Origin: a virus
Strand: one strand, 5' to 3'
DNA length: 48,681 nucleotides
IMG/VR virus record: IMGVR_UViG_3300010391_000237
Coordinates: 1 to 48,681 of that record
Shown here: in pieces, positions 21,434 to 29,927 of the stretch
Layout of the letters: each line of letters opens with the position of its first letter
Numbering within the stretch: the first letter of the stretch is position 1
Program-made: the position numbers and the translations under genes
The notes under the pieces: model-generated
Told to the model about the DNA's origin: nothing
Databases searched by the model: none
Seen by the model: the letters and a program-made list of their open reading frames with translations, nothing else

Positions 21434-21832
21434 ATGGCTTTTAAATTAGCTGACGGAGAGAAAGTCCGTTTAGTAACAGTTGCAAAGGCATCAGCTACCG
21501 TAATTCCTGCTGGCGATTTCGCTGGTATGACTTCTGGTCTGGCTATAGATGCTGTTGCTGCAACAGCCGCTATCGCTTGGTGTCCCAAAGGGGCAGCAGA
21601 CGGTCAGACAACCTGTGAAGTGACTGTCGGGAACGACTTCACTCTCATTGGTACATCTGACGCAAACTTTGCCGTTACTGACAAAGGACTCGAAGTAGAC
21701 CTTACTGCCGCACAACTTATTGACATTGGGGAATCCACAACGGATGTACTTAAAGTCGATATTTCCAACACTGCTGGCACTGCTGGTTCTACTTCAAACG
21801 TAAAGGTGCGTATCAACAAACCTTTATTCTAA
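21434..21832 (+). CDS. Capsid decoration-like protein, copy 2
   Basis: A 132-residue paralogue of the preceding protein: DGEKVRLVTVAKASATVIPA at the start, CPKGAADGQTTCEVTVGNDFTL in the middle and VRINKPLF at the end. Same beta-rich composition. The two may form different trimers on the capsid or one may be a fibre base; not determinable here. Confidence 0.7.
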   Translation: MAFKLADGEKVRLVTVAKASATVIPAGDFAGMTSGLAIDAVAATAAIAWCPKGAADGQTTCEVTVGNDFTLIGTSDANFAVTDKGLEVDLTAAQLIDIGESTTDVLKVDISNTAGTAGSTSNVKVRINKPLF

Positions 21833-21872
21833 ACTAAAAAATACACGCAAATAGATAATACGCAAATAGATA

Positions 21873-22307
21873 ATGAATGAGCAAAAACGAAGACAACAAG
21901 TAGATGGTAAGTGGTGTTGTGGTAAATGCAAACAATACCAGTTGCCAGAAAATTTTGGAAAAATATCTCACTCTTGGAATGGACTTGATACTGTATGCAA
22001 ATTTTGCAGAAGTGATAAGAGAAAAACCAAGGAGGAAAGAGAGAATATCTGGAATTTTTGTTTAGTCAAACGATATGGAGTTACTAAGGAAGATTATTAC
22101 AAACTTCTTGAAGAACAAAATAATGTTTGTGCTATCTGTCACAAAGCGGACATCTCTGGTAGGAAACTAAGTGTAGACCACTGTCATTCTACTGGCGAGG
22201 TTAGGGGGTTATTATGTTCTAAATGTAATACCGCACTAGGTCTGCTTGGAGACAACATAGAACTTTTCGTTGAAGCCATAAATTATTTAAAACAATTTAA
22301 CATTTAA
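21873..22307 (+). CDS. Endonuclease VII-like HNH nuclease
   Basis: A 144-residue protein with the fold signature of T4 endonuclease VII: WCCGKCKQYQLPENF at the N-terminus, YGVTKEDYYKLLEEQNNVCAIC, and the catalytic LSVDHCHSTGEVRGLLCSKCN, followed by ALGLLGDNIELFVEAINYLK. Four Cys residues would bind zinc. It interrupts the decoration-capsid gene order, so it is probably a free-standing homing-type nuclease, although resolution of branched DNA during packaging is also possible. Confidence 0.88.
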   Translation: MNEQKRRQQVDGKWCCGKCKQYQLPENFGKISHSWNGLDTVCKFCRSDKRKTKEERENIWNFCLVKRYGVTKEDYYKLLEEQNNVCAICHKADISGRKLSVDHCHSTGEVRGLLCSKCNTALGLLGDNIELFVEAINYLKQFNI

Positions 22308-22318
22308 ACATAATAATA

Positions 22319-23245
22319 ATGACTAGTCAAGATTACGCTTTACAGGCTGTCAAGGGTATCAAAAAATCCTTTGACAACGCTGTAAAAAATAAACTTGAGG
22401 AATATATGGATAATCGTGTTTTCGATTTCTATAATACCTCAGAAGTGTTTGAAATCTACACTTCGACAGAAGGTCTTAACGGTTCACGCAAACTTGCTGA
22501 ACTTGAGACTCCTCCTGTTTTAGCTCTTGAAGATGGTTACACTGTAACTATCACAGAAAACCGCTTCGGCGGTGCTATCATCCTCTCTGAAAAAATGTGG
22601 AGACGTGATGGTGCAGATGCGACTCTTAAAGTAGATTCCTACCTGATGAGACAACGCAACCAGCTTTTGAAAGACAATGTAAATTTGCTCTTGACAGAAG
22701 CCTTCACATTTTTGAACTTCGCTTTCGCAACCACTTATTACGCTGCTCCTGACGCTGCTGTGCTTTGCGGGTCGCATACTTGGTCAACAGGTACAACTTT
22801 CGATAACGGTATTACCGCTGCTTTCACTGAGAGCGAAGTAGACACTGCTCTCGAATACGCTGGTGCTTTCACTGATGCTTCTGGCAAACCAATGCCTCTT
22901 AACTTCGACACAATCATAGTTAAGAAAGGTTCTCCTAACGCACGTCTGGCTAAGAAACTGTTCGCTTTCGGTATCACACCTGCGCACGTAGCAGACATCA
23001 ATATCTATGAAGGTACTTTCAAAATAGTTGAAGTCCCATATATCACATCCGCTAAAAAGGCGTACTGGTTTATGAGGGATTCATCTCTTGATAACTCCTT
23101 AAAAGTAGGTATCGGTGCTTACCCAGCTATGCGTGACCCAATCCGTGAAAACAACGAAGCAATCCGTTCTAACGTAACTGGCTTCTGGAAACAGGGCATT
23201 GTGAATATGCCTTTTGACTGGTACGGCTCTGATGGTACAGTTTAA
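22319..23245 (+). CDS. Major capsid protein
   Basis: A 308-residue protein in the expected position after the scaffold and decoration genes. It has an N-terminal helical arm (AVKGIKKSFDNAVKNKLEEY), many HK97-type alternating strands and helices, GGAIILSEKMWRRDGADATL, a spine-helix-like YLMRQRNQLLKDNVNLLLTE, and a C-terminal PAMRDPIRENNEAIRSNVTG. The length suits an HK97-fold capsid subunit. The call rests on position and style, as no sequence motif is unique. Confidence 0.85.
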   Translation: MTSQDYALQAVKGIKKSFDNAVKNKLEEYMDNRVFDFYNTSEVFEIYTSTEGLNGSRKLAELETPPVLALEDGYTVTITENRFGGAIILSEKMWRRDGADATLKVDSYLMRQRNQLLKDNVNLLLTEAFTFLNFAFATTYYAAPDAAVLCGSHTWSTGTTFDNGITAAFTESEVDTALEYAGAFTDASGKPMPLNFDTIIVKKGSPNARLAKKLFAFGITPAHVADINIYEGTFKIVEVPYITSAKKAYWFMRDSSLDNSLKVGIGAYPAMRDPIRENNEAIRSNVTGFWKQGIVNMPFDWYGSDGTV

Positions 23246-23294
23246 GGCTTAGATAAGCCATAAACAAGGTGTTGAGTATACCTAAAATATGACA

Positions 23295-23315
23295 GTGGGG
23301 GTGAAATTCCCCCAC
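23295..23315 (+). promoter_or_regulatory. Hairpin after the capsid gene
   Basis: GTGGGGG and CCCCCAC are separated by seven bases. No T-run follows. It could partly terminate or stabilise capsid mRNA. Confidence 0.5.
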
Positions 23316-23337
23316 CTATTAATTAACTTAAATTAAA

Positions 23338-24075
23338 ATGTCACATAAATATGAACACGTTAGTACGGGTAACGGATTCTGGGTTGCAAGCCCAGATGGA
23401 AGCTCCCGTGTACAAGTAGTGTCCCAAACAGGGCAATTCAAAAGAAATGTAACCTCTAGCTCTGCTCCAACCTTAAAATTGCACAACCACCTTACAACTT
23501 CTGATATTGCTAATGAGTTTAAAGGTGAGCTTGTGAATACCACTGGAACGGTAGTGGGTTCAGGTAATTACTGGTCTTACCAACCGACAGGAGGTGCGGG
23601 GACACCTGATGGCGTTTCTGCGAATAACAATGCTATGGCTATTGCTGGTAGCATGACATTGACAACAGGTGCTATCACTGGTGTCACTGGTGAAGTCCAA
23701 TTACAAGGGACACTTAACGGAGCTGCTGTCAGTGTTGCAGGGCTTTCAGGTGTTTTAAGTGGTGCAGGAGCTAACACATTAGTCGGAACAATGGCTGGTG
23801 TTGCTTCGTATATGGGAACGGGGTTAATCAATCCGACCACAGGAACATTATCTCATTTTCAGGGAGCATCTGCGGGAACTGTTGTTATTGACAATGTAAT
23901 AAATTTGTTAGGCTCAGAGTATATAACAAATTTTGCTTCATTCAATTCCGCTGCTACGGATAAATGTATCGAGGCTAGTGTTGCTGAACCTGCTGGGAAT
24001 ACAACTCATGCCTTAAGGATACTCATTGCGGGCGTTGAAGGGTATATACCTGTATATGCCGCTAAAACTTTCTAA
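23338..24075 (+). CDS. Virion structural protein, fibre- or head-spike-like
   Basis: A 245-residue Gly/Thr/Ala-rich beta protein. Residues 75-175 hold long runs of short beta repeats (TTGAITGVTGEVQLQGTLNG, AGANTLVGTMAGVASYMGTG) like beta-helical fibre shafts; the C-terminal part is more compact (LGSEYITNFASFNSAATDKC). Directly after the capsid gene, so a head fibre or spike is likely. Confidence 0.7.
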   Translation: MSHKYEHVSTGNGFWVASPDGSSRVQVVSQTGQFKRNVTSSSAPTLKLHNHLTTSDIANEFKGELVNTTGTVVGSGNYWSYQPTGGAGTPDGVSANNNAMAIAGSMTLTTGAITGVTGEVQLQGTLNGAAVSVAGLSGVLSGAGANTLVGTMAGVASYMGTGLINPTTGTLSHFQGASAGTVVIDNVINLLGSEYITNFASFNSAATDKCIEASVAEPAGNTTHALRILIAGVEGYIPVYAAKTF

Positions 24076-24087
24076 ATTCCTCTATGG

Positions 24088-24105
24088 GGGTGGAACATTC
24101 CACCC
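24088..24105 (+). promoter_or_regulatory. Hairpin after the spike-like gene
   Basis: GGGTGGAA-CA-TTCCACCC, a perfect 8-bp stem. Similar to the element after the capsid gene. Confidence 0.45.
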
Positions 24106-24137
24106 TCTTGTGAGCAATTTATAATTAACACGCATAT

Positions 24138-24437
24138 ATGAAACTCAATTTATCAGAACGGCTGGTTATAGCTGACGTACTTCCACAGAGAGGTAACTTT
24201 CTTGAAATGATTATCAAGAAAGACGTACTTGATAAGGTAACAGTAAAACAGGGAGACATCGAAAAGTTCGGTGTTAAGGTAGACGGAGATAAAATCTCTT
24301 GGACATCTCAGGAGGAAATAGAAGTAGATTTTACACCTGCCGAAACAGAGATGATTAAGAAACAATTATCCGATTTGGATAAAAATAAACAACTAGAGGA
24401 CAAACACATACCAACTTATAAAAAATTTAATAATTAA
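24138..24437 (+). CDS. Hypothetical protein
   Basis: A 99-residue charged protein (LSERLVIADVLPQRGNFLEM; GDIEKFGVKVDGDKISWTSQ; ETEMIKKQLSDLDKNKQLED). The layout (helix, strands, helix) resembles the small proteins between capsid and tail genes in other phages, but I cannot assign it. Confidence 0.7.
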   Translation: MKLNLSERLVIADVLPQRGNFLEMIIKKDVLDKVTVKQGDIEKFGVKVDGDKISWTSQEEIEVDFTPAETEMIKKQLSDLDKNKQLEDKHIPTYKKFNN

Positions 24438-24446
24438 AAACACATT

Positions 24447-24800
24447 ATGTTAGACCTAAATACACAAATTTATAACATTGACGGTTCAGAATCGTTTTCC
24501 AAGCTAAGGAAAACAGTTATGAAAGAAGTCAACGGAGAATTAGTAGAGACACAGGCTCTTGAGGATAAAGCAGTCACACTAGGTGCTATGCTTACTCATT
24601 CTGTACTTAAAACTATGGGAGACACTTCCGTAGGAGTTGTAACACAGAAATACAACCTGTTTAAGAAACTGAATGTACCAGAAGTAGACGGTAAAAAACT
24701 GGTAGAGCTTGATGACAACGATAAGGAATTTTTAAAGACCTTAGTATGTGATTCATTAGAGATTTTCTACGCAGGGCAGATTTTAGAGTTACTTGACTAA
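24447..24800 (+). CDS. Hypothetical protein
   Basis: A 117-residue helical protein (MLDLNTQIYNIDGSESFSKL; ALEDKAVTLGAMLTHSVLKT; DKEFLKTLVCDSLEIFYAGQ). It recalls tail-assembly-type proteins of other phages in position and composition. Ten bases after the preceding gene; clearly one transcription unit. Confidence 0.7.
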   Translation: MLDLNTQIYNIDGSESFSKLRKTVMKEVNGELVETQALEDKAVTLGAMLTHSVLKTMGDTSVGVVTQKYNLFKKLNVPEVDGKKLVELDDNDKEFLKTLVCDSLEIFYAGQILELLD

Positions 24801-24827
24801 AATTCTTAATTTTTAAACTAAAAACAC

Positions 24828-25100
24828 ATGACGCAAACTTGGACAATCGGCGGCAGGACTATGAATCTTGCCCAGCTTAATAAATGGAAAGAAGAAAAGG
24901 GTATAAGTGAACCTACAGAAGAAAAAGAACCAGAGCTAAAACCCGTAATGAAACAACCGCAATCACTGACGGATAAGGGACTGGTCGTAACTAACAGCAC
25001 AGAAGAAGCGTTTAACGCACTCCTTGAAAAAAGGTGGGCTAACCTTAACAGGGAAGAACGCAAATTATACAAAATGTACAAAGAACAACTTGGTAAATAA
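24828..25100 (+). CDS. Hypothetical protein
   Basis: A 90-residue charged protein with an acidic, Pro-containing middle (ISEPTEEKEPELKPVMKQPQ) and a helical end (EEAFNALLEKRWANLNREER). Function unknown; unstructured linker plus helix suggests a small assembly protein. Confidence 0.65.
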   Translation: MTQTWTIGGRTMNLAQLNKWKEEKGISEPTEEKEPELKPVMKQPQSLTDKGLVVTNSTEEAFNALLEKRWANLNREERKLYKMYKEQLGK

Positions 25101-25114
25101 TTAACTTATAACAA

Positions 25115-25504
25115 ATGAAACAATTTCATACATTTTTCACAGATAAACAAGCCGATGGGATAGGAAACCCATGTAATGGTTTAGACTGGGACAAATTTTT
25201 ATTCACACTGGACACAACGGGTAGTTCTACTCTTGTTGTTAAATTCCAGATTTCTGGCTCAGAGGCTATGCCAGATTTTGCATCCGCTGCATCAGACACA
25301 AATAAATGGTCTTATGTAGATACAGTCGACACGCTAGATGGTGCATCCATAGACGGAGGTACTGGTTATACCGCTTCCGCAGGAGTTCTCCATAAAACTA
25401 TTCTTTTGAACTCAGAAGCAGCAGTATGGGTAAACGCCATCATATCTGGTCGCTCAGGCGGTGGGGCAACTTGTACAGTATGCAAAATTAACCATTCAAA
25501 ATAG
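25115..25504 (+). CDS. Virion-associated beta-sandwich protein
   Basis: A 129-residue beta-rich protein (FHTFFTDKQADGIGNPCNGL; STLVVKFQISGSEAMPDFAS; VHKTILLNSEAAVWVNAIIS read approximately). The composition fits a small virion surface or tail-tip component. Ends just before a hairpin at 25,511. Confidence 0.65.
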   Translation: MKQFHTFFTDKQADGIGNPCNGLDWDKFLFTLDTTGSSTLVVKFQISGSEAMPDFASAASDTNKWSYVDTVDTLDGASIDGGTGYTASAGVLHKTILLNSEAAVWVNAIISGRSGGGATCTVCKINHSK

Positions 25505-25510
25505 AGGTGG

Positions 25511-25532
25511 ATTTTACCCACTTCGGTAAAAT
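25511..25532 (+). promoter_or_regulatory. Intergenic hairpin
   Basis: ATTTTACC-CACTTC-GGTAAAAT, a perfect 8-bp stem, followed by ATATATTTC. Third hairpin between late genes. Confidence 0.45.
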
Positions 25533-25540
25533 ATATTTCT

Positions 25541-26308
25541 ATGGATGATAAAAACACACAGGAAGAAATAGGGAAATTGCAGATTCAACATTCTGACCTT
25601 TTGTATTGTATAGACACTTTTGAGATAAAGAAAAAGGAACTTGAGGAAAGCATAAAGAATCTTACAGAGATAAATAATAGGAAATTATCTGAGAACAAAC
25701 TTATTTCACAGTCATTTATAACAGAACTTGAGGGGAGGAACAAACTTAAACACAATGAGTTCCTGCTATTAGATAAGCATATAAATGATTTAAAAATATC
25801 CAACGCTTCGTTGGGGTCAGATAATAAATATCTTTCATCACAAAATCTAGTTTTAAAGAACGAACTTGAGCAGGTATTAAGCAGTATATCAGAAAAGAAA
25901 AAAGAACTCAATAGTCTGGCAAGAGAATCAGAATCCAAAAGAATATCTAACCAGACTGAGGAAAAATCACATTCTGATGAGATAGGAATACTTTTAACGC
26001 AGAAAGACTGTCTGGCTTCTGACATACAGACCAAAAAAGACGAACTAGATAAAATGTCCAAGGATAAGATTATTCTTTCATCTCAGATAGGGGTATTGGT
26101 TCAGAATAAAGATTTAGCGCATAGCGAATTTCTTGACGCACAGAATGAACTTAATAATACACTTACAGACATAATAAAAGAAAAAGAAAACATATCCAAA
26201 CTTAGAGATGAGAGCTTGCAGTTAGTCAGAAAACATCTATATATAGATTCTAAGGCTAAAGAACTCAAAAAATTCGCAGATAAGGCAGGAGTGCCGTTTA
26301 ATATATAA
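25541..26308 (+). CDS. Long coiled-coil protein
   Basis: A 255-residue protein, almost wholly heptad-patterned coiled coil (IDTFEIKKKELEESIKNLTE; LVLKNELEQVLSSISEKKKE; DELDKMSKDKIILSSQIGVL) with a short C-terminal KAKELKKFADKAGVPFNI. It lies between structural genes, so a fibre stalk, a tape-like spacer or a chaperone are all possible. Too short for a siphovirus tape measure. Confidence 0.8.
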   Translation: MDDKNTQEEIGKLQIQHSDLLYCIDTFEIKKKELEESIKNLTEINNRKLSENKLISQSFITELEGRNKLKHNEFLLLDKHINDLKISNASLGSDNKYLSSQNLVLKNELEQVLSSISEKKKELNSLARESESKRISNQTEEKSHSDEIGILLTQKDCLASDIQTKKDELDKMSKDKIILSSQIGVLVQNKDLAHSEFLDAQNELNNTLTDIIKEKENISKLRDESLQLVRKHLYIDSKAKELKKFADKAGVPFNI

Positions 26309-26319
26309 TTTATAAAACA

Positions 26320-27174
26320 ATGTCAGACAGAGCGTCAGAAATAGGGTTACAAAATCAACTCGGTGTGGTTATAAACCCAGCCACAGAAGAAACATTAGGC
26401 AACATTGAAGATGCTGTTTATACAGACGGCTCAGGCACTCCATCCAAAGGTATGCTTATTATGGGTACTGATGGGACTAATCCACAGGCTGTAAAGGTAA
26501 ACTCAGATGGTGAGCTTGTGGTGAACCTAGAGACTGCCGATATAGAAATCAGTGCTGTAGAACTAAAAGATGGCGGGACAGATACGAGGGCGACTATAAA
26601 CGCAGCTAATACATCCCGTACTACGGCTACTACCGTTGTGGCTGTTCAGGGTGTAGATAGCGCAGGTGCGGTTCTTTCAACTTCTGCTTTAGCCACAGCC
26701 GCTAAACAGCCGACACTAGGCACTGGCTTAATGGCTGGCTCTGCTCCTGTTACTATAGCAACCGATGATACTCAGATGGGTGCTGTCGGTGCAGTTGCGG
26801 ATGTGGATGGGAATATACATGGGCAGTTGAGGTATATAGGGGAGGAAACGGTAAATATTGGGCAGGATGTGGCAGATATTAAGACGGCTACAGCAACACC
26901 GACTACCCTTACCTCTGGTAACACCACGGTAGCCACTTCAGGCACAGCGGTTACTCTTGGTGCTTCACTTGCTACCAGAAGTATTTATATCCGTGCGAAA
27001 CTCGCTAACACAGGCAGTATTTATGTAGGAGATTTAACAGTAGACGCAGTTACAAATCAGGGGATTATACTCGCTGCTGGTGATTCAGTTACTTTAGACA
27101 TAGCCAACAGAACTACCGTTTATGTTGACAGTTCGGTTAACGGCGAAGGAGTCGATTATGTAGCAATGAGTTAA
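26320..27174 (+). CDS. Virion structural beta protein
   Basis: A 284-residue Thr/Ala-rich protein. The N-terminal PATEETLGNIEDAVYTDGSG and the middle TLTSGNTTVATSGTAVTLGA, with SIYIRAKLANTGSIYVGDLT towards the C-terminus, resemble surface domains of phage structural proteins. I take it as a tail- or head-surface protein with a C-terminal receptor- or carbohydrate-facing beta-sandwich. It is followed by a fibre gene of different base composition. Confidence 0.7.
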   Translation: MSDRASEIGLQNQLGVVINPATEETLGNIEDAVYTDGSGTPSKGMLIMGTDGTNPQAVKVNSDGELVVNLETADIEISAVELKDGGTDTRATINAANTSRTTATTVVAVQGVDSAGAVLSTSALATAAKQPTLGTGLMAGSAPVTIATDDTQMGAVGAVADVDGNIHGQLRYIGEETVNIGQDVADIKTATATPTTLTSGNTTVATSGTAVTLGASLATRSIYIRAKLANTGSIYVGDLTVDAVTNQGIILAAGDSVTLDIANRTTVYVDSSVNGEGVDYVAMS

Positions 27175-27237
27175 ATTCACCACTTATTTTAGAGTGGCTT
27201 TAGCGGTAGCCAATCCGTATTCATAACTTAAAATTTT

Positions 27238-28191
27238 ATGCCAAATATACGAGTAACACCATATCCTCCCTTCAAACGAGGCGGAACTGCAATCACCCCA
27301 AGGACAGCGGGGGATACCCTTAATATGGGTAACGCCCTGATCAAAAATGTCGCCAACCCTGTAGACGAAGGCGATGCCGTCAATTTGCGCACCTTGCAAG
27401 AGAGCATCAATATCGGGCTGAACTATTGGCTCGGCAATGCAACTTTGGTGCAATCCCTTACAGACAGCGAAACGGCATTGACAGAAACCCCGACCACAGA
27501 CCCGCAGACCCTTTCGACCATCACCTTCAAATCGGCGGCGGCGGCAACCCCTACCCCCTTCACAATTGAGGCGGGGGAGATTGTGGAGATTCACTTCAAT
27601 GCAAATGTGACTACGGCATCGGGGAAGCACCCGACTGTTTTAAGATGCCAATTAGGTTATGTCGATGCGGACGGCACTTCTAATTTCACGCAGATCGGGT
27701 CGAACTCCGACGACACAGCCACTCTCACCGCCGTGAAGACGGAATATACCCTTCACTCCCATGTGGCGACAGGAGTGACAGTACCAGCGGGTAAAAGGCT
27801 ATGGCTCAAGTTCATAGCGGACGCCACGGTAGGAGGAGGCACTTATCCCGAAATCAACGTCTATTACAATGCGGCCATAAACCATATTACGTTTGGAGTG
27901 CAGGCTTCGATTTTAAACAATTTCCTACAGCTTGCGGGAGGGACTATGACGGGGAAGACGGTCACGGCTGGCTCGTCCGAGGTCGGTAAAACATACACAC
28001 CAGCCACAGGCGCACAGACAGTTGCCTTGGACTGCGCGCTGAACAACATACACCACGTCTCGGGGCACGCCAACGGTACTGCCATTACGTTCACCGTCGC
28101 CAACGCGGTGAACTCCCAATGCTTCATCGTCTCGATTTTGCAGGGTGCTGTGGTATCTACAATAGCAGCTTGGTTTGCAACAATCCGCTGA
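27238..28191 (+). CDS. Tail fibre / receptor-binding protein, ended by a premature TGA
   Basis: A 317-residue protein. The N-terminus PRTAGDTLNMGNALIKNVANPVDEGDAVNLRTLQ is a typical fibre-attachment motif; the rest is beta-rich. The C-terminal domain reads ALNNIHHVSGHANGTAITFTVANA and then ends at TGA after FATIR. The same frame goes on for 37 more codons that look like the normal end of this domain, and homologous domains usually have Trp at the stop position (TGG to TGA). Bases 27,240-28,260 are visibly richer in GC than the neighbours, a sign that the fibre tip came by transfer. Confidence 0.85.
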   Translation: MPNIRVTPYPPFKRGGTAITPRTAGDTLNMGNALIKNVANPVDEGDAVNLRTLQESINIGLNYWLGNATLVQSLTDSETALTETPTTDPQTLSTITFKSAAAATPTPFTIEAGEIVEIHFNANVTTASGKHPTVLRCQLGYVDADGTSNFTQIGSNSDDTATLTAVKTEYTLHSHVATGVTVPAGKRLWLKFIADATVGGGTYPEINVYYNAAINHITFGVQASILNNFLQLAGGTMTGKTVTAGSSEVGKTYTPATGAQTVALDCALNNIHHVSGHANGTAITFTVANAVNSQCFIVSILQGAVVSTIAAWFATIR

Positions 28192-28305
28192 GCGGGAGGT
28201 TCTGCACCAACCCTTACGGCTACCATAAACAAGCGGGACACCTTTGGGTTTGTGCGTACTGGAAATAATACTTATGACGGGTTCATAATTGGACAAAATT
28301 GCTAG
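28192..28305 (+). pseudogene. In-frame C-terminal continuation of the tail fibre
   Basis: After TGA 28,189-28,191 the frame reads AGGSAPTLTATINKRDTFGF then VRTGNNTYDGFIIGQNC and stops at TAG 28,303-28,305. This is the usual end of the fibre domain (WAGGxAPTLT...YxGFxxGQ). It would be made only by readthrough. Confidence 0.75.
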
Positions 28306-28324
28306 ATTATATTGTAATCTAATT

Positions 28325-28876
28325 ATGAGAAATGATAAAGGTCAATTCATCAAAGGTCATTCAGAAGGGATAAGATTTGGTTTGGGCCAATCAACTGGCT
28401 CAAAGGAAAAGTATAAAAAAATATCAGAGGCACAGATCGGAAAGTATGTGTCAGAAGAAACAAGAAAAAGACTAAGCGATTCACATAAAGGTAAAAAAAC
28501 ATGGAATAAAGGTACAAAAGGAAAAGTAAAACCAAATTCAGGTTCGTTCGGCCCACGGGACACTTCAAGAGAAAACAATGTTAATTGGAAAGGAGGAATA
28601 GCCAAAGAAAGCGATATGATAAGGCATAGCATTGAAGGAAATTTATGGAGAAATTCAGTATTCGCCCGTGATGGATACACTTGCCAGAAAACTAAAATAA
28701 AAGGTGGTTCTCTAGTCGCCCACCACATCCTTAATTTCTCATCACATCCTGAACTTCGATTCGCAATCGACAACGGCATCACGCTATCCGATAAAGCACA
28801 TAAAGAATTTCATAGAAAATATGGCAACAGAAACAACAACAGAGAGCAACTTGATGAATTTTTACAGAATTGTTAG
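28325..28876 (+). CDS. HNH homing endonuclease with NUMOD3-type DNA-binding repeats
   Basis: From ATG 28,325 the protein starts MRNDKGQFIKGHSEGIRFGL. NUMOD3-like repeats follow: GKYVSEETRKRLSDSHKGKK and NKGTKGK. Then comes the HNH core, RNSVFARDGYTCQKTKIKGG (Cys reduced), VAHHILNFSSHPELRFAIDN and GITLSDKAHKEFHRKYGNRN. A longer frame from TTG 28,289 overlaps the fibre continuation and is not preferred. It is a free-standing selfish nuclease between two fibre genes; its target is likely in the intact fibre or a neighbour. Confidence 0.9.
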   Translation: MRNDKGQFIKGHSEGIRFGLGQSTGSKEKYKKISEAQIGKYVSEETRKRLSDSHKGKKTWNKGTKGKVKPNSGSFGPRDTSRENNVNWKGGIAKESDMIRHSIEGNLWRNSVFARDGYTCQKTKIKGGSLVAHHILNFSSHPELRFAIDNGITLSDKAHKEFHRKYGNRNNNREQLDEFLQNC

Positions 28877-28909
28877 CTTGTTAATCTTTAATTTTTAATC
28901 TGGTTTACG

Positions 28910-29893
28910 ATGGTCTTCGATAAAGATTTCTTTAAACAACACCAATCCAAACTTTTGTTTCTCTTAAACAACAGATTTACGAAACGCTGGTTTCGGTATG
29001 TTTTAAGGATAAGAAAAGAGGATTTACCCCTAAAGACTAAAATCCTTGAGTTAGGTAATAACTTCTTCACCCACTCGGCTAAAAGAAAAGGCGATAAGGT
29101 GGAGTTAAAGACGAGCTTCCGTTCCAATGAGAAATATGCACGCAGATTATGGTTCGCTTTTGAGCCTTTATGGTGGGTGTTACACGCTTGGGATATGGTT
29201 ACGAAGCCTTGGCCTGCGTTGAATCTATCTTTCGACACACTTCCGACCAAGTATTCGACTCCAGGGAGCACGGTGAGCGGTTATTGCCAGAGGACAGGAC
29301 AAGATGCTACATATTCCACACTTAGGGCTGGGGCAGGAACGGTGAGTGGTGAAAATGGGATAATCACCTATAATAACTCATCAGCGACATCTAACCAATT
29401 CGAAAGAATTAGTAGGAGTATATTTCTATTCGACACCTCTGCCCTGACATCTTCCGCTACTGTGACTGCCGCCGTTGTCGGTTTATGGGGAAAGGGGCAA
29501 TTCACAGGTCTTGGTGCTTTCGAGATAGATGTTGTCGCATCCACACCAGCGTCGGACACGGTGTTGGCAAATGCGGATTTTTCGCAATTGGGTGATACAC
29601 CATTCTCATCAATCGCATCAGGAAGCCTGAGTGTGAACGACACCGCCTACAATTTATTCACATTGGATGCCAACGGAAGGGCTAATGTTAGCAAGACTGC
29701 CAACAGCAAATTCGGCATAAGGAACAATTGGGACACGGACAATAATTTTGCAGGAACTTGGGCGAATGGAAATTTAAGCGGAACTTCATTCCAAGATAGT
29801 TCATACACAGGAACCACCCGTGACCCCAAGATAGACATCACCTATACACTGCCAGCAGTCGCCACAGCAGGCTTCCTATTTAATATGATATGA
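28910..29893 (+). CDS. Tail-associated protein with a basic N-terminal domain and a C-terminal adhesin-like beta-sandwich
   Basis: Residues 1-95 are basic and Trp-rich (FFKQHQSKLLFLLNNRFTKR, FRYVLRIRKEDLPLKTKILE, WFAFEPLWWVLHAWDM), a domain that recurs in tail gene clusters and may dock to the tail. Residues about 120-320 form a beta-sandwich (FLFDTSALTSSATVTAAVVG; FEIDVVASTPASDTVLANAD; RDPKIDITYTLPA) like DNRLRE/CBM-type adhesin domains. Probably receptor binding. Confidence 0.75.
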   Translation: MVFDKDFFKQHQSKLLFLLNNRFTKRWFRYVLRIRKEDLPLKTKILELGNNFFTHSAKRKGDKVELKTSFRSNEKYARRLWFAFEPLWWVLHAWDMVTKPWPALNLSFDTLPTKYSTPGSTVSGYCQRTGQDATYSTLRAGAGTVSGENGIITYNNSSATSNQFERISRSIFLFDTSALTSSATVTAAVVGLWGKGQFTGLGAFEIDVVASTPASDTVLANADFSQLGDTPFSSIASGSLSVNDTAYNLFTLDANGRANVSKTANSKFGIRNNWDTDNNFAGTWANGNLSGTSFQDSSYTGTTRDPKIDITYTLPAVATAGFLFNMI

Positions 29894-29927
29894 AAGAAAA
29901 ACTAAAATGGAGTAACCCCAAATTAAC

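Noticed and set aside
23295-23315. Rho-independent terminator after the capsid gene
   Set aside because: The stem is strong but no T-run follows on either strand, so I list it only as a hairpin.
27184-27630. 148-codon minus-strand ORF opposite the fibre
   Set aside because: Cys/Arg/Gly-rich antisense of the GC-rich fibre sequence; no start context.
27238-28305. Global recoding of TGA as Trp or Gly
   Set aside because: TGA ends other genes cleanly, often in ATGA overlaps (1,209; 8,894; 12,192), and readthrough there gives nonsense.
28289-28324. Upstream TTG start for the HNH endonuclease
   Set aside because: It overlaps the fibre continuation; the ATG at 28,325 begins the recognisable N-terminus.
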